From IMG/VR virus record IMGVR_UViG_3300010401_000040, positions 1 through 56,547 of that record: a DNA stretch of 56,547 bases. The stretch is one strand, 5' to 3'. The notes below the pieces were generated by a model. It worked only from the letters and a program-made list of their open reading frames with translations, was not told where the DNA came from and did not search any database. The stretch is from a virus. This document shows positions 13,490 through 22,245 of the stretch, one piece after another. The translations under genes and the position numbers were made by a program. Every line of letters starts with the position of its first letter. The first letter of the stretch is position 1.

Positions 13490-13758
13490 CGCGGTATCAC
13501 CAGCGAGAGGCTCGACTCCTGCACGAGCCACATGTCGTTGCCCGCCTCGACTTTGGAATTGATTCGAAACTGGTCGAGGACCGCCAGTGCCCCTGGCGTT
13601 ATGGCCGGGTCGCACTTGGGACCGACGGCAATAACGACGTAATCGATCGCCCCGCGGCTGTAGGGGTCGTAGGTCTCGGGGAACATTATCCCGCCGTCGG
13701 ACTTAGCTTTGGGCGGCAACTGCCCCAGGAGGACATTGTGGCCGGTTGGTCGGATCAT
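13486..13758 (-). CDS. GroES-like co-chaperonin
   Basis: A 90-residue protein that follows the GroES layout: IRPTGHNVLL at the start, a mobile-loop region with GGIMFPET, a central VVIAVGP, then strands ending SSLSLVI. Like T4 gp31, it could cap the host GroEL to fold phage proteins such as the capsid protein. The match to GroES in the mobile loop and the AVGP strand is visible by eye. The start is set at 13758 (MIRPTG); the frame is open further upstream. It overlaps the dehydratase gene by 56 bases. Confidence 0.72.
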   Translation of the reverse strand: MIRPTGHNVLLGQLPPKAKSDGGIMFPETYDPYSRGAIDYVVIAVGPKCDPAITPGALAVLDQFRINSKVEAGNDMWLVQESSLSLVIPR

Positions 13759-14791
13759 AGTGCACAAACTCACGTATTTGGTTAATGGTGAACTCCCGCA
13801 TGGACTCGTTCTTCTCAACATGACGCGCGATATACCAGTCTGCCGCTGCCCTCACAGCGGTCTTGGTGTCGTAACGAGGGGCCCATCCCAGTTTCTCCTT
13901 GGCCTTATCTGAACAGAGTGAAAGTGATCGGTCTTCCGGACAAATCTCGTCCCTCTTTAAGAGCGAGCAACCCAGTCTTCCGGGCCATCGTTCCTTGAAT
14001 TGGAGCGCCACCATGTAAACCTGAGCTAAGGGGCCGTCGGGCCCGAAGTTGAAGGCCTCGGGAATAAAATTCTCTCCCAGTTTCAGGTAGCCACAGATGC
14101 AATCCAGGACGTGCTGCCAGGGCCGCAAGTAAAACGGCTGGCGCAAGTCGACGTCCTTGCCTTCAGAGAAGGCCCGAAAGCAATCCGGGATCAACCGGTT
14201 CACTGCGTAGTCACCGCCGCCGATCACATTACCGGCGCGCGCGGTGGAGACGTTTAGTCCGTAGCTGTGGCGGTAGGCATCGCAGGCCAATTCCGCGGCC
14301 ACCTTGCTCATTGAGTAGGGGGTAGACCAGGAGAAATCGTCGGTCTCCTCGCAATTCTGGACGTGGGCGTCGTAGACCTTGTCGGTCGTTATTACCACCA
14401 CGGGAATCTTCAGCTTATGCCGACGCACCGACTCAAGGACACTCAAGGTCCCCATCGTATTGGTCTCAATCGTCGAGAGGGGAGATTCGAAGGCCTCACT
14501 CACGATCGGCTGGCCCGCCAGGTGGAAGATAATGTCGGGCATCACCTCCTCGATCTGGTAATAGACCGCGGCCAGGACGCGAACATCCATCCAGCCGTCG
14601 CGCTCAAAGGTCCCCTGCCCAATCACTTCAAATAGATTTGGTGAGGGGAACGGCGGGTGGGAGATCCCATAGACCCTGGCGCCAAGTTGGTTCAACCATA
14701 GCGAGAGCCATCCTCCCTTGAACCCTGTATGGCCCGTTACCATGACCTTTTTGCCCTCGTAGAAGCCGTTAAATAGGTCGAGCTCCCTCAT
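13703..14791 (-). CDS. rfbG: CDP-glucose 4,6-dehydratase-like NDP-sugar dehydratase
   Basis: A 362-residue short-chain dehydrogenase/reductase. The NAD-binding GHTGFKG is at residues 20-26 (GxxGxxG), TTDKVY at 135-140, and the catalytic YSMSK at 159-163. The sequence pattern (FKGGWL, LAGQPIVSEAFESP, STPYSMSK, GNVIGGGDYA) matches RfbG-type enzymes, which convert CDP-glucose to the 4-keto-6-deoxy sugar. It probably feeds glycan modification together with the glycosyltransferases encoded from 16193. It is on the opposite strand from those genes. Confidence 0.85.
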   Translation of the reverse strand: MRELDLFNGFYEGKKVMVTGHTGFKGGWLSLWLNQLGARVYGISHPPFPSPNLFEVIGQGTFERDGWMDVRVLAAVYYQIEEVMPDIIFHLAGQPIVSEAFESPLSTIETNTMGTLSVLESVRRHKLKIPVVVITTDKVYDAHVQNCEETDDFSWSTPYSMSKVAAELACDAYRHSYGLNVSTARAGNVIGGGDYAVNRLIPDCFRAFSEGKDVDLRQPFYLRPWQHVLDCICGYLKLGENFIPEAFNFGPDGPLAQVYMVALQFKERWPGRLGCSLLKRDEICPEDRSLSLCSDKAKEKLGWAPRYDTKTAVRAAADWYIARHVEKNESMREFTINQIREFVHYDPTNRPQCPPGAVAAQS

Positions 14792-14792
14792 G

Positions 14793-15206
14793 TCAGCAAG
14801 TCGGCACTGGGACGATTTGCCCGCCGTGCTTGCTCACCATGTGAGAACGCCACGGCCCCGGCCTGGTGCTGATTATTGAGGTGCAGAGCGGGCACTGGGC
14901 CTTGGCTGGAGGCGCAACCTGTGGCGGAGCCTGGACCTCAGCTGCCGCCACAGGGCCCTGCGTTACGGAATTGGTGACGCTACTCGTGACGCTCTTTAAT
15001 TGATCCTCTAACTCGCGGATGCGCTTCAAAAGATTGACTAGCTCGTGCTGCGCCTTCATCCCCTCCAAGGCCATCTGGCGAATCTCGGCCAGCTGCGTCC
15101 TGGCCAGGTGCGGGTCGGGCAGAGCCGACATAAACTCGTCCAGCGTCTGCTCGCGCAATCGCCCTGGAATTCCTGGCACCTCAATGGTCTTGGGTTCTTC
15201 GGTCAT
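14793..15206 (-). CDS. Coiled-coil protein with C-terminal C2H2-like zinc finger, 137 residues
   Basis: A helical region (about residues 35-75) with heptad-like Leu, a Thr/Ser/Pro-rich linker, then CPLC..WRSHMVSKH, a C-x2-C-x12-H-x4-H pattern. The architecture suggests a dimeric nucleic-acid-binding or regulatory protein. It is coupled to the HTH regulator gene by ATGA. Confidence 0.7.
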   Translation of the reverse strand: MTEEPKTIEVPGIPGRLREQTLDEFMSALPDPHLARTQLAEIRQMALEGMKAQHELVNLLKRIRELEDQLKSVTSSVTNSVTQGPVAAAEVQAPPQVAPPAKAQCPLCTSIISTRPGPWRSHMVSKHGGQIVPVPTC

Positions 15207-15388
15207 GTCTTTATTTGCGGGGTTTGGGTGAGCCAGATCATCAGCTTGTTAAACACACTCATACGCACGGGCTCGCCGTGGATCAGGCGGTGAAGGGTGG
15301 AGTGGTCGCAGCCTATCTCCCTGGCGACTGTCCGGTAGGACAAGCCGTTGACCTTCATGTAGGCCTCCAAGAGTTCACCAAGTTTCAT
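15203..15388 (-). CDS. XRE/Cro-like helix-turn-helix regulator
   Basis: A 61-residue protein made almost entirely of an HTH fold: LLEAYMKVNGLSYRTVAREIGCDHSTLHRLIHGE, with the turn at about residues 18-37. Small Cro/C1-type regulators of this size usually dimerise on a dyad operator. It is the first gene of the leftward arm, with a candidate operator (15400-15413) directly upstream. Confidence 0.8.
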   Translation of the reverse strand: MKLGELLEAYMKVNGLSYRTVAREIGCDHSTLHRLIHGEPVRMSVFNKLMIWLTQTPQIKT

Positions 15389-15391
15389 TGG

Positions 15392-15463
15392 TGCACTTTA
15401 GACACAGTTGTCTCAGAACGTCAACAGCAAATAATTGACTACCGGTTGGGGTATGGGTTAAAA
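15392..15463. promoter_or_regulatory. Divergent promoter/operator region
   Basis: Rightward: TTGACT (15435-15440), 17 bases, TTAAAA (15458-15463). Leftward: TTGACG, 17 bases, CTAAAG just before the HTH start. Within the leftward promoter AGACA-CAGT-TGTCT (15400-15413) is a dyad, a good candidate operator for the HTH protein. This would be the early/late switch point of the genome. Confidence 0.6.
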
Positions 15464-15470
15464 ACACCAC

Positions 15471-16142
15471 ATGCGATTGCGTGATAGGAACAAGTTCCCG
15501 CCGGGGGGCTTCCGCTTTTATGTCCCTGAGACGCGCTGGAGCATCCAGCCATGGGTGAGTTTCGATGTGGCAGTGCAACAGATTATCCAACACCGGCAGG
15601 CTAATCCCTTCCTCACCCAGAGCAAAGGCTGGAGCACTGACCCTGGCATCGTGGCCGACGAATTGGACGCCTTCAATGCCGCGGTCTGCGAGCAGATGCG
15701 GTGGATGGATTTTATCGGGGAGGGAGGTGGCCCTGCGGGCCCCCCAAAAGCGATGAGCCACCAGTCACCATCCAGCCGAAGCGCTCAAGTTGTTGCGGGC
15801 GTTAAGACGATTGCGGCCTGGGAGTTGGCCGGTGGCAACGTGGTCGATCGAGCTCTAGCTAACGCGCGCGCTAAGACCTGCTCAGCCTGCATCAAGAACG
15901 AGTCGGGCGACTTACTCTCCTTCTTCACCGAACAAGCGGCGCGGCTCATCAAACTCCAGCTAGAGACTAAGAACAACATGAAGCTATCGACTGACTTTGA
16001 TCCGCTGTTAGGCGTCTGCTCGGCCTGCGGCTGCGTCAATAAGCTGAAGGTGTGGGCGCCGCTGGACATAATCTTGAAAGAGATGAAGCCCGAGACCAAG
16101 GCAGCCCTGGCAGCCAACTGCTGGGTGCTGAACGAAAAATGA
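15471..16142 (+). CDS. Hypothetical protein with zinc-ribbon cysteines, 223 residues
   Basis: The first rightward gene. Residues 1-80 are aromatic-rich and residues 85-100 are low-complexity. The C-terminal half has CSAC (about 133-136), CSACGC (about 182-187) and a final Cys, suggesting a zinc ribbon. Function unknown; by position it precedes the glycosyltransferases. The stop overlaps an in-frame ATG of the next reading frame, but the strong ribosome binding site for that gene lies further on. Confidence 0.65.
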   Translation: MRLRDRNKFPPGGFRFYVPETRWSIQPWVSFDVAVQQIIQHRQANPFLTQSKGWSTDPGIVADELDAFNAAVCEQMRWMDFIGEGGGPAGPPKAMSHQSPSSRSAQVVAGVKTIAAWELAGGNVVDRALANARAKTCSACIKNESGDLLSFFTEQAARLIKLQLETKNNMKLSTDFDPLLGVCSACGCVNKLKVWAPLDIILKEMKPETKAALAANCWVLNEK

Positions 16143-16192
16143 CCCCACAATGCTGGATGTTTTCTTACACGCCCTACCAGGGTGGAGGTAAT

Positions 16193-17797
16193 ATGCGCAG
16201 CAACCCCAAGATCGTTGTGCGGCGCACTGCCGCCATTGGCGACGCGCTGGCGGCGACCTGTGTGGCCGACCGGCTCCACGAGCTAGGCTATGAATGCGAA
16301 TTCCAAACCCATACCAACATTCACTGCCTCCTGCGCTATTGCCCCAGCATCAGTTCGCTGGCGAATCCAGGCGGATATGCCCACGTTGACCTCGACCGGT
16401 CCTACGAAACCAACCCAGCGAGGAGGAATTTACATTTCAGCGAGATGTTTATGCAGCGAGCAGACGAGACTCTGCGACCTTACGGAATATCGCTTGGGGG
16501 CGCGCTTAATTGTCGTCCTAGCCTTCGAATACCTCGACAGCTAAACCAGACCGCCATTGCCAAGTTTAACTCCCATCCCCGGCCCTGGATCTTCTTTGTG
16601 CCCCGCTCCAACACCTACAACGTGCGGCAGGTCCCTGACACCTTCTGGTCGGCCTTGGCGGAGCAGTTGCCCGGCACCAAGTTCTGGCTAGGCACCCACG
16701 GCCCCTGCGCAGGGACAGTCGACTTGGAGGCGCGCCACTTGGACAACGTGATCACCTGGCTCTCGGCTGCCGACCTGGTCGTCTCGGTCGACACCGGTCC
16801 TTTGCACATCGCCGCGGCGTTAGGTAAACAGATCGTCGCCTTGGGCCAATCCTCGAGCCCCGACCTCCACATCTCCGACCAACGGGACTTTGAGACCGTA
16901 TGGCCGGAAGGGAATTTGAATTGCCTCAACTGCCAGGAGAACATTTGCAAGGTCAATTATTACATGCCCCCTTGCCAGAATTTCGACGCTGTTGCGGTAG
17001 CGGTGAAGGCGAACCAAAAAATAACAGGTAGACGGAATGACGACGTCTCTGCCGCTATCGCCATTTATCAACCTGAGGCCAACGTCCTCAACCGGTGCCT
17101 GGAGTGCCTCTTGGACCAGGTGCAGGAGATTGTCGTGTGCGTCGATAAGGCGGGGAAGATCCCCAGCAACGCGCTGCAGCACGGCAAGATCCGCTACGTT
17201 CACCATCGCCAGTTCAACGTCGGCTACGGGCGCAAGATGAACTTCGCCACTCGCCACACGAGCGGTCGCTACGTGCTGCAGGTTAATGACGACGTCTTCC
17301 TAAACCCAGGAGCAGTCGCCAAGATGAAGGAGTGCATGGCGCCAGGGATCGGCATTGTCAGCTGCTTGCTTCGATACCCTGATGGAACCATCCAGCATGC
17401 CGGTAAGGTGCGCTCTCCCGGCCAGCGCGGCTGGGGCCACATCAACCACAAGCAGCACCTGCCGGATTTCAAGGACGTGACTGAACAGGAGAACACCTGC
17501 GGGGCCTGCTGGCTGGTCGATCGCGACGCCCACTTCCAATCCGGCGGTTACGACGAGCGGTTCTTTATTTACGCCGAAGACGACGACTACTGCCTGCGGA
17601 TGCGCAAGACCGGTTACCGGATTCTCTTTACCCCGCACGCCTCGGGCGTCCACCTGGAACACCAGTCGACCACTAAGACCGGTCCTATCATCGATCACCT
17701 GAACAACTCCAACCGGGTCTTTGGTCAGCTGTGGGGCCCCTACCTGGAATGGAACAGCAACCGAATCCCTGGGAATTTTGACTATTGTAAGGTTTAA
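16193..17797 (+). CDS. Two-domain glycosyltransferase: GT9-like plus GT2-like
   Basis: A 534-residue fusion. Residues 1-280 resemble heptosyltransferase/GT9 enzymes: VRRTAAIGDALAATCVADRL at the start, and VVSVDTGPLHIAAALGK, the characteristic acceptor/donor loop. Residues about 285-534 are a GT-A (GT2) domain with the DxD-like VNDDVF and YAEDDDYCLRMRKTGY near the end. The ATG at 16193 is chosen for its ideal GGAGG-TAAT spacing; an upstream ATG at 16139 overlaps the preceding stop and would add 18 residues. Probably a bifunctional enzyme that transfers two sugars to an envelope or virion glycan. Confidence 0.8.
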   Translation: MRSNPKIVVRRTAAIGDALAATCVADRLHELGYECEFQTHTNIHCLLRYCPSISSLANPGGYAHVDLDRSYETNPARRNLHFSEMFMQRADETLRPYGISLGGALNCRPSLRIPRQLNQTAIAKFNSHPRPWIFFVPRSNTYNVRQVPDTFWSALAEQLPGTKFWLGTHGPCAGTVDLEARHLDNVITWLSAADLVVSVDTGPLHIAAALGKQIVALGQSSSPDLHISDQRDFETVWPEGNLNCLNCQENICKVNYYMPPCQNFDAVAVAVKANQKITGRRNDDVSAAIAIYQPEANVLNRCLECLLDQVQEIVVCVDKAGKIPSNALQHGKIRYVHHRQFNVGYGRKMNFATRHTSGRYVLQVNDDVFLNPGAVAKMKECMAPGIGIVSCLLRYPDGTIQHAGKVRSPGQRGWGHINHKQHLPDFKDVTEQENTCGACWLVDRDAHFQSGGYDERFFIYAEDDDYCLRMRKTGYRILFTPHASGVHLEHQSTTKTGPIIDHLNNSNRVFGQLWGPYLEWNSNRIPGNFDYCKV

Positions 17798-17819
17798 TAA
17801 TGTTACACAATCTCAATAT

Positions 17820-17846
17820 AAGGAGGGGGATACGTCTCCCCCTTTT
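17820..17846 (+). terminator. Intrinsic terminator after the GT9-GT2 gene
   Basis: AGGGGGA pairs with TCCCCCT (7 bp, 6-base loop), followed by TTT. It lies 25 bases after the stop codon and just before a new promoter. Confidence 0.7.
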
Positions 17847-17880
17847 GATGCTATGTATTGTGATTTTTTAGAATAACTTA
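17845..17880 (+). promoter_or_regulatory. Promoter abutting the start codon (possible leaderless mRNA)
   Basis: TTGATG (17845-17850), an 18-base AT-rich spacer, TAGAAT (17869-17874). The start codon of the next gene is at 17880, where transcription would be expected to begin, and no Shine-Dalgarno sequence is present. Confidence 0.5.
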
Positions 17881-18641
17881 TGACTACTCTTGGCGGAAAT
17901 ATCTGCATACGAAACGGGTTCCGGCTGGACTACTGCTGGCGTGAAACGGTCAAGTCGCTCCTGGAGGTGTGCGATAAGGTGGTCATTTGCGACTGCGATT
18001 CAGACGACGGGACACGCAAATGGATCGACGACTGGGCAGCGACTGAGTCGCGGATTGTCCCGGTCAACTTTCCCTGGACCAACCCCGAGCGCACCAACCA
18101 ATGGTGGCCCGAGTGGATCAATTACTCGCGGCAGCACCTGGACACCGACATGCACCTGCAGCTGGACGCCGACGAGCTAATCCACCCCGAGGACCACGAG
18201 CAAATACGCAATGCGCGCGACGCCAAGGCGACGCTCTACTTCCAGAGGCTCAACTTCTGGTCGGACCCCAAGCACTTGATACCGGAAGGCTATTGCTGCG
18301 GCACAAAGGTCCTCAAAATGGCCCCGGCCAATATGCCCATCCCGAGTGATTACCCCTACGAACCGGCTAACTCGACCTGCGCCCAGGCGGTCGATTCGAA
18401 CATCCGGGTATTCCACTACGGCTTTATCCGGCACCGCGAGCAGTTCTTTGAGAAGGCCAGGGAAGTCCACCGCATCTGGAGCGGCGCCATGGACGAGCGC
18501 CTGGCGCGCGCTGAAAAGTTTGAAGGCAACTGGGCGACCATGCCGGGAGTAACCGGCTGGGAAGATCGCATCGTTGACTACACGGGAAACCATCCGCCAC
18601 TCATTCACCAGTGGCTAAGAGAGAGGGGATATGAAATATAA
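17880..18641 (+). CDS. GT2-like glycosyltransferase, 253 residues
   Basis: A GT-A fold. The first strand is followed by VVICDCDSDDGT (nucleotide-binding) and the metal-binding LDADE is near residue 100. The overall pattern matches the small 'glycosyltransferase family 2' proteins found in polysaccharide loci. It overlaps the methyltransferase gene by 11 bases, suggesting that glycan transfer and methylation are co-produced. Confidence 0.8.
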   Translation: MTTLGGNICIRNGFRLDYCWRETVKSLLEVCDKVVICDCDSDDGTRKWIDDWAATESRIVPVNFPWTNPERTNQWWPEWINYSRQHLDTDMHLQLDADELIHPEDHEQIRNARDAKATLYFQRLNFWSDPKHLIPEGYCCGTKVLKMAPANMPIPSDYPYEPANSTCAQAVDSNIRVFHYGFIRHREQFFEKAREVHRIWSGAMDERLARAEKFEGNWATMPGVTGWEDRIVDYTGNHPPLIHQWLRERGYEI

Positions 18642-19158
18642 GTCGCACGTCCGCGTTGCCAAAGATATCTGCTTTACCTGGACTGAAGATGAGGTGCTCA
18701 ACTATCTATGCGAGCTAGCCTCTAACTCCAGGGTGATGGTTGAGTCGGGAACCTACATGGGAGCCAGCGCCTACGCGATGCTCTCCGCCGCCCCGCGCGA
18801 CGCGCACCTGTGGTGCATCGACAAGTTCATGGTGCCCGGCACCGAGCACGTCACACGGCGCAACCTCAAGTTCTGGATCGACCACGGCCAGTGCGAACTG
18901 ATCATTGGCGATTCGGAGCGCGGCGCCGACATGTTGAAACACATGCTCGGACAAGTGGACCTGATCTTTGTTGACGACGGCCACGCCGAAGAGGACGTGA
19001 TGCGCGACATTCGCTGCCTCCAGCCGCTCCTTAAGCGCGGCGGCATTATGGTCGGCCACGACTTCGACGTCCCGCACAACGACGTGGCCCGTGGGGTGAT
19101 TCGCAGCGGCATCCCTTACGACGTTCCCATTCCCAGGCTCTGGCGCTACATCCGGTGA
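18631..19158 (+). CDS. Class I SAM-dependent methyltransferase
   Basis: A 175-residue methyltransferase of the Methyltransf_24 type. The SAM-binding loop VESGTYMGASA is near residues 37-47, the acidic WCIDKF strand near 61-66, and the catalytic-face motif IFVDDGH near 111-117. Within the glycosyltransferase cluster it most likely methylates a sugar or glycopeptide. Confidence 0.8.
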   Translation: MKYKSHVRVAKDICFTWTEDEVLNYLCELASNSRVMVESGTYMGASAYAMLSAAPRDAHLWCIDKFMVPGTEHVTRRNLKFWIDHGQCELIIGDSERGADMLKHMLGQVDLIFVDDGHAEEDVMRDIRCLQPLLKRGGIMVGHDFDVPHNDVARGVIRSGIPYDVPIPRLWRYIR

Positions 19159-19907
19159 CCATCAAAGTCGTCTACCCCGTCCCCAACGATAACCCGGAGG
19201 TCTGGGCTCTCTTCCGCGACAAGGTCGTGCGTTTCACCGATAGCTGGCGCCAATTTGGACCAGGCTTCCAGTGCGATCTGGTGCCGGTGTTATTTGCTGA
19301 TGACCCTACCGGCAAGGTGACCAATCTATTTCACGGACTGCCCATCGAACAGTTCGAGCAGTATGACGGGGCGGGCTGCGATATCGGCGCCGCGCAGTGG
19401 GTGGCTGAGGCCTCTGAGCCCGACGACTTCATTGTGGCCCTGACCAGCCGGGTTTACTTCCATCGCTCTGGCTGGCTTAATCACTTGAAGGAAGCCAGGG
19501 AACTCTACGGGCCGGGCCTCTATGGAACCTCAGCTAGCCTGGAAGGAGGTCGGCTCCATTGCTGCACGCGCTGCTACTCTATGGATGCCGAAATCTGGAA
19601 CGCCTACCCGACTGTCATCCACAGCCGAGACTTAGGCACTTACTTTGAGGTAGGACATAATAACCCACTGGGTCCACTAAGTGATTGGGTGGAGTCCATT
19701 GGCCGACCGGCCTACATGGTCTATTGGTCAGGCGTCCGCAGAAAGCCGCACTGGACCACTCCAGATAACATCTTCCGAAAGGGAAACCAGGAGGACTTAC
19801 TGGTGTGGGACAAGCACACCGACGCCTACCGTGACGCCGATCACGCAGAGAAGGAGCGGCTCCACGCCATGGCATATGGTGTTGCAAACCCGGTGGCTGA
19901 AGCGTAA
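19155..19907 (+). CDS. Putative glycosyltransferase-like protein, 250 residues
   Basis: Starts with GTG overlapping the methyltransferase stop (GTGA). The pattern PDDFIVALTSRVYFHRSGW resembles a GT-A 'D-D ... fate' core, and there is a Cys pair in LHCCTRC. The family is not certain. Context in the glycosylation cluster supports a sugar transfer role. An alternative is a nucleotide-sugar-binding accessory protein. Confidence 0.55.
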   Translation: MTIKVVYPVPNDNPEVWALFRDKVVRFTDSWRQFGPGFQCDLVPVLFADDPTGKVTNLFHGLPIEQFEQYDGAGCDIGAAQWVAEASEPDDFIVALTSRVYFHRSGWLNHLKEARELYGPGLYGTSASLEGGRLHCCTRCYSMDAEIWNAYPTVIHSRDLGTYFEVGHNNPLGPLSDWVESIGRPAYMVYWSGVRRKPHWTTPDNIFRKGNQEDLLVWDKHTDAYRDADHAEKERLHAMAYGVANPVAEA

Positions 19908-19917
19908 AAGGCTAGCT

Positions 19918-22245
19918 ATGGAATTTAAGAACGCCGAGCAGGTGCAGCAGATCTGTTGGGAGATGAGATGCGCCGACTGGCCCAGGGACGCAAACCGCGC
20001 CCGCATCAACGACCTGTTCAACGGCGTTCCACCCTACAGCCAGGACGAGGTTCGCGATAACAACATCAACGTGAACGTGAACTTCCTGGAGGCGACGCGC
20101 TTGGGGCACGACGCCCGGATGCAAGGCCAGCAGGGGATCTTAAAGCCGGGCAACTATTTTGTAGCGCGCACCGACGCCGGGCCTTCGAGCAAGCGGGTTA
20201 ACTGGGGCAACCTCTCTACCTCGGTGGTCAATAAGACCATGAAGCGGTCATTGTCGTATTACGAAAATATCCGCTCCAAGATAGGCTCTAACGTCCTGCA
20301 TGGCATTGGCCCTTCCTGCTGGGAGAACTCGGATGTGTGGCTGGCCGACCCGCTTGGGGTTGAGGACCTGTTGATACCGGCTAGCACCTACGTCACCTTC
20401 AAGAACCTCCCCTTCTTCTGCATCCTGAGATCCTTCACCGCGCCGGAGTTAATCAAGATCTCGCGCGCCAAGAAAGTCGATAAGGCCTGGAACAAGGACC
20501 TAATCGAGTCCTGCCTCAAATGGATCGATCGCGAGAGCATGGCGCTCATGGGCTCCAACTGGCCCGACACCTGGTCCCCTTCGAAGGTCGAGGAGCGCGT
20601 TAAGGGCGATGGCGGCTACTACATGGGCGACCAGGTCCCCACCATCGACGTGTTCGATTTCTACTACTGGAGTGATGAGAATGATGAAGAAGGCTGGCGG
20701 CGCAGAATCGTCCTGGACGACTGGTCAACCCCCGCATCAGCGGGCACCGGCTACCAGTTCTCGCGCAACTCCGCTGTGGATTTTGGTCGCAATCAATGGC
20801 TCTACAACTCGGGCGCGCGGGTCATCGCCCAGAGGCGCGAGGAGATATTTACTTGTGCCTTCGCCGACCTATCCGCGGTTACCCCCTTCCGCTATCACTC
20901 GGTAAGGTCGCTGGGATTCCTGCTCTATGCCGTGTGCCACTTGCAAAACCGGTTGCGCTGCTCCTTCTCCAAGTCTGTGTTCGAATCGCTCCTGATGTAT
21001 TTCCAGGTCGGCAACATGGACGAAGCCGAACGCGCGCTGAAGCTGGAACTGGCCGACAAAGGCTTCATCGACGAGGGGCTCAAGTTTGTTAAGAACGCCG
21101 ATCGCTACCAGGTCAACGCGGGCCTGGTGGAGCTAGGGCTGGGTGAGAACCAGAAATTGATCAGCCAGAACTCGTCCTCATTCTCCTCAGCCAGCCAGTT
21201 CTCCTCAGACCGCGATCGCAAGACCAAGTTCCAGGTGCAGGCTGAACTGCAGCAATCCCAGACGCTCATCAGCGCTGCCCTGGCCCAGTTCTTCACCTAC
21301 CAGGAAGTCGAGTATCGCGAGATATTCCGCCGGTTCCTAAACCCCAAGAGCCGCGACGTTGAGGTGCAGAACGTCCGTAAGCGACTGCTGCGTGAGATCC
21401 CGGAAAAATACCTGGTCCCCGAGGCGTGGGAAATCGAAGCCGAACGCACGCTGGGTGCTGGCAATAAGACTTTGGAAATGGTCCAAGCCGAACAGCTGAT
21501 GCAGTATCGCCCGCTCTATGATCCGGAGGCTCAGCGCCAGATCTTGAGAGATGTAACCTTAGCGATTACAGATGACCCTGGCCGCGCCAATGCCTACGTG
21601 CCAGAGCAGCCGCACATCAGCGACTCGATCCACGACACGCAGCTGGCCTTTGGTTCGCTCATGCAAGGCGCTCAAGTCAACGTCCGGCCCGGTCTCAACA
21701 ACGTGGAAGTGATCGGCACGATGCTGCAGCTGATGGACAATAAGATTAAGCAGCTGGGACCGATGGGCAGCCCTGCCGACCTGGCGGGAATCCAGAACTG
21801 CGCCCAATACACGCAGGGATTCATTCAGCTGCTGGAACAGGACGAGGCGATGAAGTCCACTGCCAAGGCCTTTGCGCAGGTGCTCTCCAAACTCATGAAC
21901 CTGGTGCGGGCAATGGCTCAGCGCTTGCAGCAGGCCCAGGAGAAGGCCGCACAGGCCAACGGCAATGGCAACGGCGAGGCCGCAGCCAAGATCCAATCCA
22001 TCATGATGCAGGCGCAGGTGAAGCAGCAGAACGCCAAGCAGAGCCACGCCCAGAAGACGGCCCAGCGCCAGATCCAGTTTGAGCAACAGCTAAAGCAGGA
22101 CCAGGCCAAGGCGGCATTGGACATGCAGATTAAGGCGCGCGAACGCGGCCTGGACCTGCAGACAAGGGCGATCGAGAAACACCTCGACCTGAATAACGAG
22201 AAGATTAAGCAGCGCATGAAATCAACCCAGGAGAGTGAAGAATGA
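19918..22245 (+). CDS. Portal protein
   Basis: A 775-residue protein at the start of the head-assembly module. The first 400 residues show the mixed alpha/beta pattern of podovirus-type portals (DNNINVNVNFLEATRLGHDARMQ, then Trp-rich and Tyr-rich strands). The last 170 residues are a long helical, Gln/Lys-rich barrel/crown-like tail (QAQEKAAQANGNGNGEA). The ATG at 19918 overlaps no stop and starts after AAAAGG. Size and neighbours (scaffold, capsid downstream) support the portal call, although the fold is assigned by context more than by motif. Confidence 0.72.
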   Translation: MEFKNAEQVQQICWEMRCADWPRDANRARINDLFNGVPPYSQDEVRDNNINVNVNFLEATRLGHDARMQGQQGILKPGNYFVARTDAGPSSKRVNWGNLSTSVVNKTMKRSLSYYENIRSKIGSNVLHGIGPSCWENSDVWLADPLGVEDLLIPASTYVTFKNLPFFCILRSFTAPELIKISRAKKVDKAWNKDLIESCLKWIDRESMALMGSNWPDTWSPSKVEERVKGDGGYYMGDQVPTIDVFDFYYWSDENDEEGWRRRIVLDDWSTPASAGTGYQFSRNSAVDFGRNQWLYNSGARVIAQRREEIFTCAFADLSAVTPFRYHSVRSLGFLLYAVCHLQNRLRCSFSKSVFESLLMYFQVGNMDEAERALKLELADKGFIDEGLKFVKNADRYQVNAGLVELGLGENQKLISQNSSSFSSASQFSSDRDRKTKFQVQAELQQSQTLISAALAQFFTYQEVEYREIFRRFLNPKSRDVEVQNVRKRLLREIPEKYLVPEAWEIEAERTLGAGNKTLEMVQAEQLMQYRPLYDPEAQRQILRDVTLAITDDPGRANAYVPEQPHISDSIHDTQLAFGSLMQGAQVNVRPGLNNVEVIGTMLQLMDNKIKQLGPMGSPADLAGIQNCAQYTQGFIQLLEQDEAMKSTAKAFAQVLSKLMNLVRAMAQRLQQAQEKAAQANGNGNGEAAAKIQSIMMQAQVKQQNAKQSHAQKTAQRQIQFEQQLKQDQAKAALDMQIKARERGLDLQTRAIEKHLDLNNEKIKQRMKSTQESEE

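Noticed and set aside
16052-16192. Longer N-terminal extension of the GT9-GT2 gene
   Set aside because: The extra residues lack the GT9 start pattern and overlap the upstream gene, while the ATG at 16193 has a near-ideal GGAGG site.
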